Of a stretch of 64,000 nt of DNA, positions 37,924-48,185 are shown in pieces. A program made the position numbers and the translations under genes. Position 1 is the stretch's first letter. Every line of letters starts with the position of its first letter. Under the pieces are notes generated by a model. That model did no database searches and had not been told where the DNA came from. It saw only the letters and a program-made list of their open reading frames with translations. The DNA comes from Lepraria neglecta (lineage: Eukaryota; Ascomycota; Lecanoromycetes; Lecanorales; Stereocaulaceae), in assembly GCA_033220425.1 (NCBI GenBank), contig CM065649.1, positions 4,774,001-4,838,000 of the forward strand, given 5' to 3'.

Positions 37924-38660
37924 ATGTCCGAGATACTCAACGCCAACCCCACAATCCGGAACGCCTCCGACTTACCAAGCCGTCGACGACAGGGTACTTC
38001 TCAATCATTGTCGAAGACTCCTCAAGGTCTGTTCGCAAGCACAGTACCTGCGTCGGCGTATTTACCAGATCCGTTCTCGCCACATTCTTCGGATTCAGAG
38101 ATCTCTGACGAGGACGACGACGAGATCGAGCCTATCGATGAGCAAGAAATATACGGTAAGCTCATGCCTTCGTATCCATGGCTCGCCAGTACAGACTCCC
38201 ACGTCCTGCTATGCATATTTGAAAGATACAGTCACCACCTTATCAATGGAATGCTCCGCTGACACATACAGACCTCATTTCGCCTATCTCTGATCCAGAA
38301 CACCCCCTCACACTCGGCTCTCTCTCGGTTGTCAACCTACCCGATATCCATCTTACGCCTACCTTCCCAGAGAAAGGCGCTGCGTCGCCACTCACTACCC
38401 TGACCGTCCTCATAACCCCTACCATAACCCACTGCTCTCTCGCCACTGTCATTGGCCTTGGCGTTCGTGTGCGGCTTGAGCAGGCCCTCCCGCCACGTTT
38501 CAGAGTTGATGTGCGGATAAAAGAGGGCACGCACAGTACCGCTGAGCAAGTCAATAGGCAGCTTGGTGACAAAGAGAGGGTGGCTGCTGCGCTAGAAAAC
38601 GGGACGTTGGTAGGGGTTCTGAGGAAGATGTTAGAGGGTTGTGAGAATGTAGCAGCGTGA
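37924..38660 (+). CDS. CIA2: cytosolic iron-sulfur assembly factor Cia2 (MIP18 family)
   Basis: Exons 37924-38155 and 38272-38660 (116-bp intron with GTAAGC donor) encode 206 residues. The acidic middle (SDEDDDEIEPIDEQEIYG) leads directly into the MIP18 domain: DLISPISDPEHPLTLGSLSV, TPTITHCSLATVIGLGVRVR with the conserved reactive cysteine, and RFRVDVRIKEGTHSTAEQVN near the C-terminus. Cia2 is the targeting-complex subunit, with Cia1 and Met18, that hands Fe-S clusters to polymerases, helicases and other nuclear enzymes. The N-terminal 70 residues are longer and more Ser/Pro-rich than in yeast relatives' cores and probably disordered. Confidence 0.9.
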
Positions 38661-38944
38661 GCGACGCAGTAGAGATGGATTGGTTACCGAGATGGAGAAG
38701 TCGATGAACCCGTGAATGGGAAAGTGACCAAGAACAGGGTCACAAGGGGTCGCCCCGCCCTTCCAGCATTCGCCTGGACAAAACAGCACTTCGATGCCGG
38801 GGATAGATGTTGAGAGAGAGCTGGGGAGGACAATGACTCATGATCTACGAGGCGAAATGCCGCAACACAAATGGAGTGACTGGATTTGTTTAAAGTAAAC
38901 GGTATTTTATGACATAACTGAATGTATATAGAACTCCCGTTCTT

Positions 38945-39674
38945 TTCAGTCTTTCATTAGTCCTTGCCTTCACGGCCACCACCCTAGCAGCTACCAAGGT
39001 GCCGGCCACAACGCTCGTGGTTGCTACCTCCTCCGTCACCATGGGACGGGTCCACCGTCTTCACACCTGGCCCTGACGCCACCTTCAACGAGAAAGTTCT
39101 TATTAAACCTGAGCAAGCCCAGGAAGAGGCTGCTAAAGGCGGGCCACATTTTACGATCCACGTCGACAATCAGCATGGGAACGGCCTCAAGGTCGGCTAC
39201 GAGACCAACGCCGGTTATCCAGGTCCAATCGGCAACACCAAGCCAGGCCCACTCGGCAGCAAAACTCAGATCGTCGTCCCAACCGGCTATGCCGGTCGTA
39301 TAGCCATTGGCGGCCAGAAAGTCGATAAGCTCGAGGACGGCAGCTTGATCGAGACCGAGACTACTAGTGGATTCTTCTTCGACGTTAGCTATGTCCAAGG
39401 CTTTACAGTCCCCATTGTCTGCCATTGCGCCGGGGAAATTTCAGGCTGCAACATCGATCTCTTCAACGACCCCAAGAACGGGCAGTGCCCTATTAGTGCC
39501 AACCCAAGTCCCATTTGCCGGAACCCTCTGAAGAACAGTGGTCAGGCGAACGGAACCCCTGCGCAGAAATGGTTCGAGCCTTGCCGTGGTGCCGCGGGTA
39601 CTTATCCAAATGATACTGCTGGCTTCAGGAACTGCACCAAGAAAGAAGTCACTTGCTGTGTTGGCAGTAAATGA
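38945..39674 (+). CDS. thaumatin-like secreted protein, 5' end disrupted
   Basis: An open frame from about 39021 to 39674 encodes a fungal thaumatin-like mature domain: FTIHVDNQHGNGLKVGYETN, SGFFFDVSYVQGFTVPIVC, CNIDLF, CPISANPSPICRNP, and a cysteine-rich end ECCVGS-like (VTCCVGSK). A signal-peptide-like stretch (FSLSLVLAFTATTLAATKVP) lies just upstream but in the preceding frame, so a one-base shift lies near 39045-39055. No ATG precedes it directly. A possible first exon (ATG at 38857, intron 38895-38949) would be in phase with the signal peptide but would not cure the later shift. It is either a recently broken gene or an assembly error. Related fungal thaumatins are secreted and some hydrolyse or bind beta-glucan. 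Confidence 0.55.
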
Positions 39675-40663
39675 GCTAAGAACCCTGCACAGCCTGGTGG
39701 TGCTAAACGCTCGATCTCTGGAGGCTCCATACGCCGTGATGTTTCTGAAGTAGAGGAATAGGCTTGACTGCGAGGTGGGAGTAGGAAATTTGCTCAAGAC
39801 ATGATGATCTAGTCTCATGCAACAATATTCTATCAAGCACACTTCTCCCAGCACATGCCGTTTGCTCATGCCTTCCAGCGAGTTTGGGCGGTCATCCTGT
39901 AGAGCTTTTGTTCGCGAGTCACTCCTTATTTCTATCGATTTTGCTTGTACTCTTTGGGGTCTATCGGTCAGACATTACCACCATTGTCTGCGCTTTGCTT
40001 GGTTGGTTGCGATGATGATGCTTAAAGAGGGGTAGTTATGCTGCGTTAAGTACCAATATGAAACATTACCTTGTTCTGAAACGCTATGTTCCAATGCCAA
40101 TACTTCAGAGGAAATAGAATAATGAGCACACTTTGTAGACTCTTTCCACTGCCACGCGTAATAGGACTAGGCCAATGTTCTTCTAGATAATCCTACTATT
40201 TGTGAGACCACCCTCAAGGCATTGGTAATAGGTCGTTTCCCTAACGGTTTAGCATTTAGAATAGAGTGGCGGAACAACCTTAAATGCGACGATGTGGACC
40301 AGTAATTATTCTGTACCTGGCCTGATAAATCGTCACGTAACTAAAGGCCACATATTTCCATTGTACACAGAGTTTTCCTTTTGAAGATTCTCCGTTCACA
40401 TGTTCCTTGTTCCTTTGTTCCTCTTATAACGAACCTTTGAAGATTTGACTTTCTCTATCCTTATAGTAAGAGCCCCATTCTCCGCAAGCGGCTTACCAAA
40501 GGACACATGTGCTTACCAATGGAAGGAACTGATCTGACCACGGTTACTGATCTGACCACGGTTACCATTTCTCTGGCAGACATGGGCCGGATCTCCCCAT
40601 AGAACTAGAACACCGTCTCGTCTCTATCCTCCTCGCATTGCACAGACTCGCGAATTCGCTATC
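39675..40663. other. intergenic, ERO1 upstream region
   Basis: No gene is recognised. A perfect 18-bp tandem repeat at 40528-40563, about 100 bases before the ERO1 start, is listed separately. Confidence 0.45.
40528..40563 (+). repeat. 18-bp tandem duplication in the ERO1 promoter
   Basis: The unit actgatctgaccacggtt occurs twice head-to-tail. Each unit contains CCACG, the core of animal ER-stress elements, and a CCAAT lies about a dozen bases upstream at 40516-40520. A role in unfolded-protein control of ERO1 is speculative, because the spacing does not match the canonical CCAAT-N9-CCACG. Confidence 0.55.
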
Positions 40664-42478
40664 ATGCGGCCCGCGGCAAAGGACTTCTATCTCGCCATCT
40701 TCTTTCTCTTCGGACATGCGCATGCCAAACCCACTACTAGTACCCCTTCCGAGCCATCTTCAGCAGAGGTTTGCGCCGTAAGCAGCCTGTCTCATTACTC
40801 GAAGCAAACGGACTCTCAACTAACAATCCACAAGATCGACCCAACAGCAATTGTCTCCGACGCTTGCGCCTCCTACTCTACCCTCGACACTCTCAACGAC
40901 GCCATCTCGCCCTACCTGAAATCAATAACGCAATCCACAGACTTCTTTGCCTACTATCGACTGAATCTTTTTGATCAACAATGCCCTGTAAAATCCTGGG
41001 ACGACGAAACGGGAACATGTGGGAATATAGCTTGTAAAGTTGATACGCTGGAGGATGAGAAAGACATACCAGTTATATGGAGAGTAGAAGAGCTGAGTAA
41101 ATTGGAAGGACCAAAAGCCGCGCATCCGGGCAGACAATTGCAGAAAGAGAGGGGTGAGCAGCGACCATTACAAGGGGACTTGGGTGAAGATGTTGGGGAG
41201 AGTTGCGTGGTCGAGTACGATGACGAGTGTGACGATCGCGATTACTGTGTACCCGAGGACGAGAGCGCGACCGCGAAAGGAGACTACGTGAGCTTGGTGG
41301 ACAACCCGGAGAGATTCACGGGCTACGCAGGAAGCGACGTCTGGGATGCCATATATAAGGAAAATTGCTTCTCAAAGGAGCCGCAGCTATCCGCCTCAGC
41401 AGGGAGAGCGGACTTTTCGCACCCGTTCCAAGCAGCCAACGACCTGCGCACGGTGATACAAAAGCATTCTCTCTCCAACGAGTTAGAACTCGACGACGAA
41501 TGCCTCGAAAAGCGTGTCTTCCACCGCATCGTGAGCGGCATGCACGCCTCTGTATCCACACACATCTGCTTCGACTATCTGAATCAAACAACCGGGACCT
41601 GGGGTCCCAACCTCCAATGCTACCAAGACCGCCTGGCTACACACCCCGAGCGCGTCTCAAATCTCTACTTCGACTACGCCATCCTTCTCCGCGCCGTCAC
41701 GAAACTCCGCACCTACCTGAAAAATTACACTTTCTGCTCCGGCGACCCATCCGAGAACAGAGACACTAAGAACAAAATACTAAAACTTGCAAACACAGCC
41801 GCAGCTTACCCGCAAATCTTCGACGAGAACACTATGTTCCAAGACCCTGACGTTAGTGGTGATCTCAAAGAAGACTTCCGCAATCGCTTCCGCAACGTCA
41901 GTCGGCTCATGGATTGCGTGGGATGCGATAAATGCAGGCTCTGGGGTAAGCTACAGACCGTCGGATACGGCACAGCTCTCAAAGTGCTATTTGAATACGA
42001 CGAGCTCAAGAACGGAGAGAATCCGCCACTTCGAAGGACAGAGCTTGTTGCGCTGGTGAACACGCTTGACCGAGTCTCGAGCAGTCTCACCGCTTTGAAC
42101 AAAATGCGAGATTTGGTCACCGAGACCGCTGTCTCCAGCCTCCCAGAACCAAGCGAACAGAAGCCGTCTGCGAAATTGAAGGACCACCCAGAAGCCAAAG
42201 GAGCCATCGAACCTGACTTCTCCTCCGACGACCTCTTCGACGACGAAGAAGAACCAACCATCCACCCTGAGCAAACCGTCTGGGAAATCTTCCGCGATGA
42301 ATGGAACCTTGTCTGGCGTACCTACATATACGTTCTGAAGTCTTGGGTCTCAATTCCTCCAAAGATGTTCAGGATCATTGTTATCGAGCTGTCAAGGGTG
42401 TGGAGTTTTTGGCTGGGCTTGCCGGTGCAGGAAAGGAGTTGGGAGTTTCAGTGGAGGCCGCAGAAGGATGAGCTATAA
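40664..42478 (+). CDS. ERO1: ER oxidoreductin Ero1
   Basis: A single exon encodes 604 residues with a signal peptide (about 1-22). The flexible shuttle pair is CGNIAC (Cys119 and Cys124). The FAD-proximal active site is CVGCDKC (Cys418, Cys421, Cys424), followed by RLWGKLQTVGYGTALKVLF. Other family blocks include FTGYAGSDVWDAIYKENCF and SGMHASVSTHICFDYL. Ero1 oxidises protein disulfide isomerase and passes electrons to oxygen. An acidic insert (EYDDECDDRDYCVPEDESA) with extra cysteines follows the shuttle region. The C-terminus carries a hydrophobic stretch (TYIYVLKSWVSIPPKMFRII), likely for peripheral membrane contact. The start ATG sits right before the signal peptide. Confidence 0.94.
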   Translation: MRPAAKDFYLAIFFLFGHAHAKPTTSTPSEPSSAEVCAVSSLSHYSKQTDSQLTIHKIDPTAIVSDACASYSTLDTLNDAISPYLKSITQSTDFFAYYRLNLFDQQCPVKSWDDETGTCGNIACKVDTLEDEKDIPVIWRVEELSKLEGPKAAHPGRQLQKERGEQRPLQGDLGEDVGESCVVEYDDECDDRDYCVPEDESATAKGDYVSLVDNPERFTGYAGSDVWDAIYKENCFSKEPQLSASAGRADFSHPFQAANDLRTVIQKHSLSNELELDDECLEKRVFHRIVSGMHASVSTHICFDYLNQTTGTWGPNLQCYQDRLATHPERVSNLYFDYAILLRAVTKLRTYLKNYTFCSGDPSENRDTKNKILKLANTAAAYPQIFDENTMFQDPDVSGDLKEDFRNRFRNVSRLMDCVGCDKCRLWGKLQTVGYGTALKVLFEYDELKNGENPPLRRTELVALVNTLDRVSSSLTALNKMRDLVTETAVSSLPEPSEQKPSAKLKDHPEAKGAIEPDFSSDDLFDDEEEPTIHPEQTVWEIFRDEWNLVWRTYIYVLKSWVSIPPKMFRIIVIELSRVWSFWLGLPVQERSWEFQWRPQKDEL

Positions 42479-43065
42479 AATACATGAGTCTTGATGGCAT
42501 TTAGCGGCATTACGTTGGCGTTTTTATTGGCGTATATACATTTTTCTATACGTTGTTAGGGGACAACCCCAATACAGGAAGGCAGAGGGCGTGTTTTACT
42601 ATGAAAAATCCTTTGCCATGTGTTGCTCAAGATTGGTCATTATCGCATGCTTGCACGGGCCTCAATGCTCCTAACGTCGAAGACCACATTGACTTGAGAG
42701 CTTGGTCTCTGACATTGGCAGGAAAGATGGCCTCGTGCAGGAGCAAAACGGCTTTGATGAGCCGCTTCAGACGTCAAGACCGAAGGGCTTTCATATCCAT
42801 GCTAGGGTGCAAAACTAAGAATACTTACCAGTCGAATTTGATATAGTGAAGGCAGACCTGCGATAGAAAGACCATGTTGATTGGATTCTGCCAGAATCTT
42901 TGAGCGAAGTTGAGCTATCCTATTGCACAAGAACGCCATCTGCGCAAGTATCTATCCATCCGAACGTAATCTTACTACATCTTTCTATTGACCGAATCTT
43001 ACCATATTTGGGGACATTCCCCTAGAAATCCACCGCCTGCAACTTCTCAGACCCGCCATTGTCCT

Positions 43066-43165
43066 TACCAATGTGGGGCAGCAGCCCATTCGCCGCGCTT
43101 CTTGCCACGGATTTCCACCATGCCAAAATACATCGGCTCGAATCACCGAAGTGAAAATCCAGTGG
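43066..43165 (-). pseudogene. short decayed copy of the transporter 3' exon (copy A)
   Basis: On the minus strand one frame reads FGMVEIRGKKRGE, matching YGMVEIRSKKRFE of the intact transporter at 44175-45732. The DNA shows cgcttcttgccacggatttc against cgcttcttgctgcggatttc in the parent. Only about 70-100 bases remain. Confidence 0.6.
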
Positions 43166-43689
43166 AAGCCACAAGAAGATGGAGTGTGTAAATGTTTCCA
43201 TGTATGCATGTGCATGTGTGCTTTGATTGCGAGCAGGTCCTAGGCAACGAGCAAATTTCCTCGAATCATACCTGAATAGCAGAGCTTTGAAGCTGTATCA
43301 TTGGGAACAATTTGCTTTTTCAAGCTTCATAGCTATTCAATTGAAGGTGTACTTGGTTGCATTTGCCGAATCTATTTTTTTTTTCATGAAGGGGATGGAT
43401 GCATCCCGTGAAATCTGCACGCAAGCGAGGGATCAGAGCACCTAATGACGTCTTCTCATGGCTGGGAGACCCGGAATCGCTTTGGCTAAGAGACCGCATC
43501 AGAACAAGCTGCCTCAGAAGAGCGGTATGTAAACCTTCAATGAACGAGATCTTTCTGAAATCTTGTACACATATTGCCATATAAGCACGGACTGGCGACC
43601 TTTCTGTCTCTTATTTAGGGGTTGAGAACCTCACATTTCACATCTTTGCCCCCTCACCATGCTCAGGAGCAATGGTAGCGTGCACATTT

Positions 43690-43860
43690 CTTGCCTTCTT
43701 GCCACGGGTCCCCACCGTACCATACCGTACCACAAACTTCCGGCTAGAGTCATAAAGATGGATGCCAATGGGCATTGAGGTATCCAACCCTCAAATTCCA
43801 AAATAGAATGGTGAGAGTGACTGTGAGGATCTGTTTGATGTTGGCGGCAGCCATCATGGT
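43690..43860 (-). pseudogene. decayed copy of the transporter 3' exon (copy B)
   Basis: The minus strand reads AANIKQILTVTLTILFWNLR then VGYLN, against AANVKQILIVLLAGVFWGLE then VGYIN in the parent gene. Further on it reads LWYGM against VWYGM, with small indels. About 170 bases align with 44226-44400 in the same order. It is a tandem partial duplication, older than any coding constraint. Confidence 0.75.
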
Positions 43861-44174
43861 TGAATACCAATATTAGCAAAGATGAGAGACCTATACACCT
43901 CGCGTTTGTAGGGGTTTTAATACTTGAAAACACCAAACTTGTCTAGAAATGCGACCGATTAGAGGAAATCTTGTAGGCATTTTGAGGCTTCTTTCCAACG
44001 AAATGGCAGGTTTTCTGGGATTTAAACCCTTTGACATTGCATCGGAGTTGATTTCCTATCCACACTAAAAAGAAACTATAGTATACAATCCGTGGTATTG
44101 TTAAATCACACGGTAAACAGTCCATCATGATACGCACTTCGTCAAGGGGGGTAACCCTTAGAACACGTCATATC

Positions 44175-45732
44175 CTACTCCTTCTGACTCATACTCTCCT
44201 TTTCCACAGCGGTAGAAGCCCCTTCGAAACGCTTCTTGCTGCGGATTTCGACCATGCCGTACCATACACCTCCGGCTAAAGTCACAAAGATCCCAACACC
44301 GTTGATGTATCCGACCTCAAGACCCCAGAAAACGCCGGCCAAAAGGACTATGAGGATCTGTTTGACGTTGGCGGCGACCGTCATAGTAAGCGCGCCGGCC
44401 TTCTTGTTTGCGGTGAACGACGTGTAGTTGAGGGCGAACGCCAGTACTCCGTTGACAGTGAACAGCATGATGATCTTGATTGTTGTCGATGCGTCAACGA
44501 ACAGGGGTAACAGGCCCTCGAATTCGTTCTGGTAGTACAAAGACAAGGCTAAGCTCTGTAAGAACGCTAGCGGTGACATGTGGTACAAGAGCTCCAGTGC
44601 GCTGAGATGGAGGCCGGATGTCTGCATGCGGTTTGTACTCACTGTCTTGAGGGCTGCGAGGAAGGCTCCGAAGAAGTTGAGGAGTAAGCCGGGTTTTGCC
44701 CATGAGCAGTCGCCATAGGTCATGAGTATAATGCCAACGATCACTGGGATAAGGGACAGGAAGGTCGCATGGCTGTAGGTGTAGCTGAAGGCGAGATGGT
44801 AGATGCACACTGTAAAGACCGGTGTAGTGGCGCGAACCACCTGATGGAAGGGAAGATTGACCATTTCCCTGTATAGGAAGAATGGGTTAGGGATGCGAAG
44901 TAGCTTTAAGGGCTGGGTATAACTTACATGGAGACGTTTGAAACGACGATGTTGCCGGTGTAGAGAACCGAGAACGCGTACAAGTAGAGCATGTCTTTGG
45001 CTGAAAGAGGCTTGAGGACGAAGCACCCGCGCTGCTTTAACATCCACGTCCCAATTGTGCCAAACAGACAGTGGACAGCTGCCAAGAGATAAGGAAAGGG
45101 GTACTGGTAGCCTTCGTCAGTGAGATGTGTAGTGGAAGGGTCTTATAGCACCAGCTTGGTAGTATAGGCCTGATCGTACCTCGTTCATGATCGCCTTGTT
45201 GAACAGCGTTAGGGAAAGATTGGCGACGAAGTACTGGAGCAGATAATAGATCTTGATGCGGGAAGCGACATTGTAACTGCCATCAGCGACACTGACGACG
45301 ACGGAACCATTCTCGATATCCGAACGAGGAGAATTTCCCCCGACTTGACGTGCGTCTATTAGAATATTAGCCTTGAATTGCTGGCAAATGGCGTTAGGAG
45401 CCATATTAGTAGCACTCACCTTCTTCGCTCAAACGACGGGGATTAGCTATAAATTCATGGCCTTCATCCTTCGAGTGCGGACGGACGGTCGCATAGGCAG
45501 GGTCCAAGGAGGAGGCGCGCGTGTGGTGAGGGGTGGGGTCGGGCGAGTCGTTCAGAGCCTGGAGCTCAGATAAAGCGACACCTGGAAACGAGGAAGGCAT
45601 GGCTGCGTTTGCTTCGTTCTGCTGGTAAAGCCAAGTATATACGCGTTCGCGATGATAAGCTTGACTGTTCTCGCCCTTGATTTTCAGATTATGCTTGCTG
45701 ATGGGGAAGTATTGAATTTTGAAGTTGGGCAT
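44175..45732 (-). CDS. TPT/drug-metabolite-superfamily nucleotide-sugar or triose-phosphate-type transporter
   Basis: Four exons (45732-45420, 45355-45180, 45103-44928, 44868-44175) join in phase to 452 residues. A hydrophilic N-terminus of about 125 residues precedes some ten membrane helices, among them YYLLQYFVANLSLTLFNKAI, YPFPYLLAAVHCLFGTIG, LYAFSVLYTGNIVVSNVSM, FLSLIPVIVGIILMTYGD and VWYGMVEIRSKK at the end of the last helix. The family carries nucleotide sugars, phosphorylated sugars or related solutes across Golgi/ER membranes. The substrate here is not evident. Two decayed partial copies of its 3' end lie downstream, so this locus has gone through tandem duplication. Confidence 0.85.
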
Positions 45733-46439
45733 GTTGCGTAATGAGGATCACAACAATCGAGGAGCGAAAACATGAAGGTGAAATGCCCGGCTCCGGACAG
45801 ATTACTAAAAGCGAACATACTTACAGTGTATTATAGCCGGAGAGACGATGAGAAGACAACGATATAAGCACAGAAGGGATGGTGTTGTGGATATCAGGAC
45901 CGGTTGGAGGTGAGATGGTGAGGCTTTCAGAAGTCTGCCGGGGTGATCTTTTACTCATCCAATACTACCAGACCAGTCCTGCCTGCAAGCAGGGTCTATT
46001 TCTTTTGATCATGACCAGTATCGAGGGCAAACCCCACTTAACATATATGAAGTAAACCCCTAGGGTTGGTGCATTGTCACATCTTTCGATATCTTACTCA
46101 AAGTAATAGAGCATCGAGTGTACTATATGCACGCGTCAATGCAAACTGGTTCACCAATTCCCAAATTTCATTGAGGAGATCGAGACGTCATGAAATCATA
46201 CTGCTGAGGGGAGGATTCAGCTCGTTCCTCCCAGTGCCATAGCAAGCCATGGATTCGCTGAATATTGATGCTCAATTGCTCTTTCCATATGACAAGACCG
46301 AAATCATGCAGCAGCGCTGCTCCTATCTGATGCTGACAACCCCAACCTAAATCAGCCTTTGACCCCGTAGCTATGCATGGTATACCCAGTCTAAGCCATA
46401 AAGCCCCGAAACTCCTTGCGAGAACGCTCAAATTCGTGC
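45733..46439. other. intergenic, transporter promoter
   Basis: The transporter promoter and leader lie on the left. The rest runs to the stop codon of the next minus-strand gene. Open frames here show no domain. Confidence 0.45.
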
Positions 46440-47890
46440 TCAAGGCGTACCCTTCGAGCCTTGATTCTTAGGACGCACTGGGCCCTGCTTTTTCGGGATG
46501 AAGTATTTGACTCCACCAGCGATCTGTGTGTACCTCCCCTCCCGTGGATGGTATGCGGCCTTGATATCCACAACACAAAATGCCTTCGGGCCTTCTAATT
46601 TGACGAGGCCAGTGACCACGAAGGTTCCCCGTTCTCCAAAGGCATGAGGCGGTCGCCAGGTTTTGGCTAACGTCCGTTTGAATTCCATAACAGCAGAACC
46701 CAGGTCACCGCCCACTTGTGGTATCGATGGTAGAGAACTTAATATTTTGGAGGTATCAGACAGTGATGGCCTTGATGATCCCTTGGCACTGCTCACATCA
46801 GAGGACTTAGGGTCGGCCATCTTATCCAATTTGGCATTAGATGGGGACGCTTTGTTAGCGCCGCTTTCTTGAATTTGATCCAGGTTCATCATCCCTGGTG
46901 GTAGTCCCGGTTTGGAATTCTCTGACGACGGATCAACGTTTAGGAGCTGTTTGATTCTGGCGACTTGGAGCGACCAGTAGGTGCTGTAGCTCGCCCAGAA
47001 AGATTTAGCCATAGGTAAAGGAAACAGTGCTGATTGAAGACGAGCCAGTTGTAAAGCGGAGACAGGTCGAGTGGTCCAAGCAACGTATTCATCAGTAATC
47101 TCCAAGCTATGTGTCGATTAGTGAGCCATTTGATGCAGAGGTTGGATGGTAAGACGTACCCCGAACGTTCATACTCTGGCGGTGGACCAGAGGGAATAAG
47201 GACATCGAACCAATAGTTTTGAACCTGCATAGGCATCCCCATGTGGGCTTGCATTGGTTTCATGTTCGCAAAGTGGCCACCGACCAAGGAGGCCAGTTCT
47301 CCTAAACACTCGTCAGGTACTGACTTCTTCCACGAACTGTAAGTGCAACCTACTCTTGACTGCCGGTTCTCTCTCTCGGTCCTTCCTGTACTCTATAAAA
47401 CTCTGCCACTCTGGATCTGTCCCCTTGTAAAATGTTTCTGGCCGTTGGCGAGTGAGCCCTAGAGGTATAAAGATCGCATCTTCTGGCATAGTCTCCGGTA
47501 TATCAACCTCATCCTCGCCTTCCTCTGCATGTTCCCCAGTCTCGCTCTGTATCTTCTTTACCGCGGTAGTCTTGTCTGCCCCCTCTTCCTCTTCTGCATC
47601 TAGATCCAGATATCGCCATGCGGCCTCAACCAGTGCACATACGATGGCGAATTCGACAGCGATCTTTAGTAGGCGACTGTTCAATCAGTCAGCATTTTCG
47701 AAGGCAATCCCTCTAACTTGAGACCATACTTCCTGTTGTCTTTTCTAAATCGCACGGGCTGAATCCTGACCTCGCCATGCTGTTCTAGGATCGAGTGACG
47801 ACATCTGACAAAAGGGCGAGCATGGGTGCATGGGCGAGCGAGGATCGAGAACGTTCGCAGAGATCTGAACATGAGCAGAGTCGTGGGCAA
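46440..47890 (-). CDS. mitochondrial-looking protein of unknown function
   Basis: Four exons (47890-47730, 47676-47354, 47301-47160, 47106-46440) join in phase to 430 residues (424 if the second ATG at 47872 is used). The N-terminus is basic and amphipathic (MFRSLRTFSILARP, CRHSILEQHG), like a mitochondrial presequence. One hydrophobic segment follows (LLKIAVEFAIVCALVEAAW), then an acidic linker (DLDAEEEEGADK), a conserved-looking middle (ELASLVGGHFANMKPMQAHM), a segment SFWASYSTYWSLQVARIKQL, and a C-terminal beta-like domain ending KYFIPKKQGPVRPKNQGSKG. I do not recognise the family. A single-pass inner-membrane protein with a matrix or intermembrane domain is a fair guess. Intron 1 has a CTGAC branch site. 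Confidence 0.7.
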
Positions 47891-48185
47891 GCCCTACTGG
47901 CTTGTACGAGGGCCAAGCAAATGGAGAATGGCGCTGAAGATAAGAAGTATTAAAACAGACTGTCATAAGTCATTAGATAATTGAATGAAGAAATCGTGAG
48001 GCCGTTGAAAAGTGTTTTGGGATGGGAGAAGGGCAAGTGTTTGCTTGTGAGGCGCCTTCCCTTGCCTTCAACATCTCCGAGTGCCAAGCCTGTCACTATT
48101 AGTCTGTCCCAGTATAAGCTCCTCTCTATCACCACATCATCCAACGAACGGAGAGCTTCAACTTCTTTCTTTAGACTACACCATC
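47891..48185. promoter_or_regulatory. divergent promoter region
   Basis: About 300 bases separate the start codons of the mitochondrial-looking gene (minus) and the Vps3844-domain gene (plus), so the promoters are shared or overlapping. Confidence 0.4.

Larger units (their letters stand above)
42479..44174. other. spacer with transporter-gene debris
   Basis: Apart from two decayed copies of the neighbouring transporter's 3' end (listed separately), no gene is recognised. A poly-T run lies near 43375-43384. No terminal repeats or target-site duplications are visible. Confidence 0.45.

Noticed and set aside
42479-44174. Mobile element between ERO1 and the transporter
   Set aside because: No terminal repeats, target duplication or element protein. 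The repeated parts are fragments of the adjacent transporter gene.
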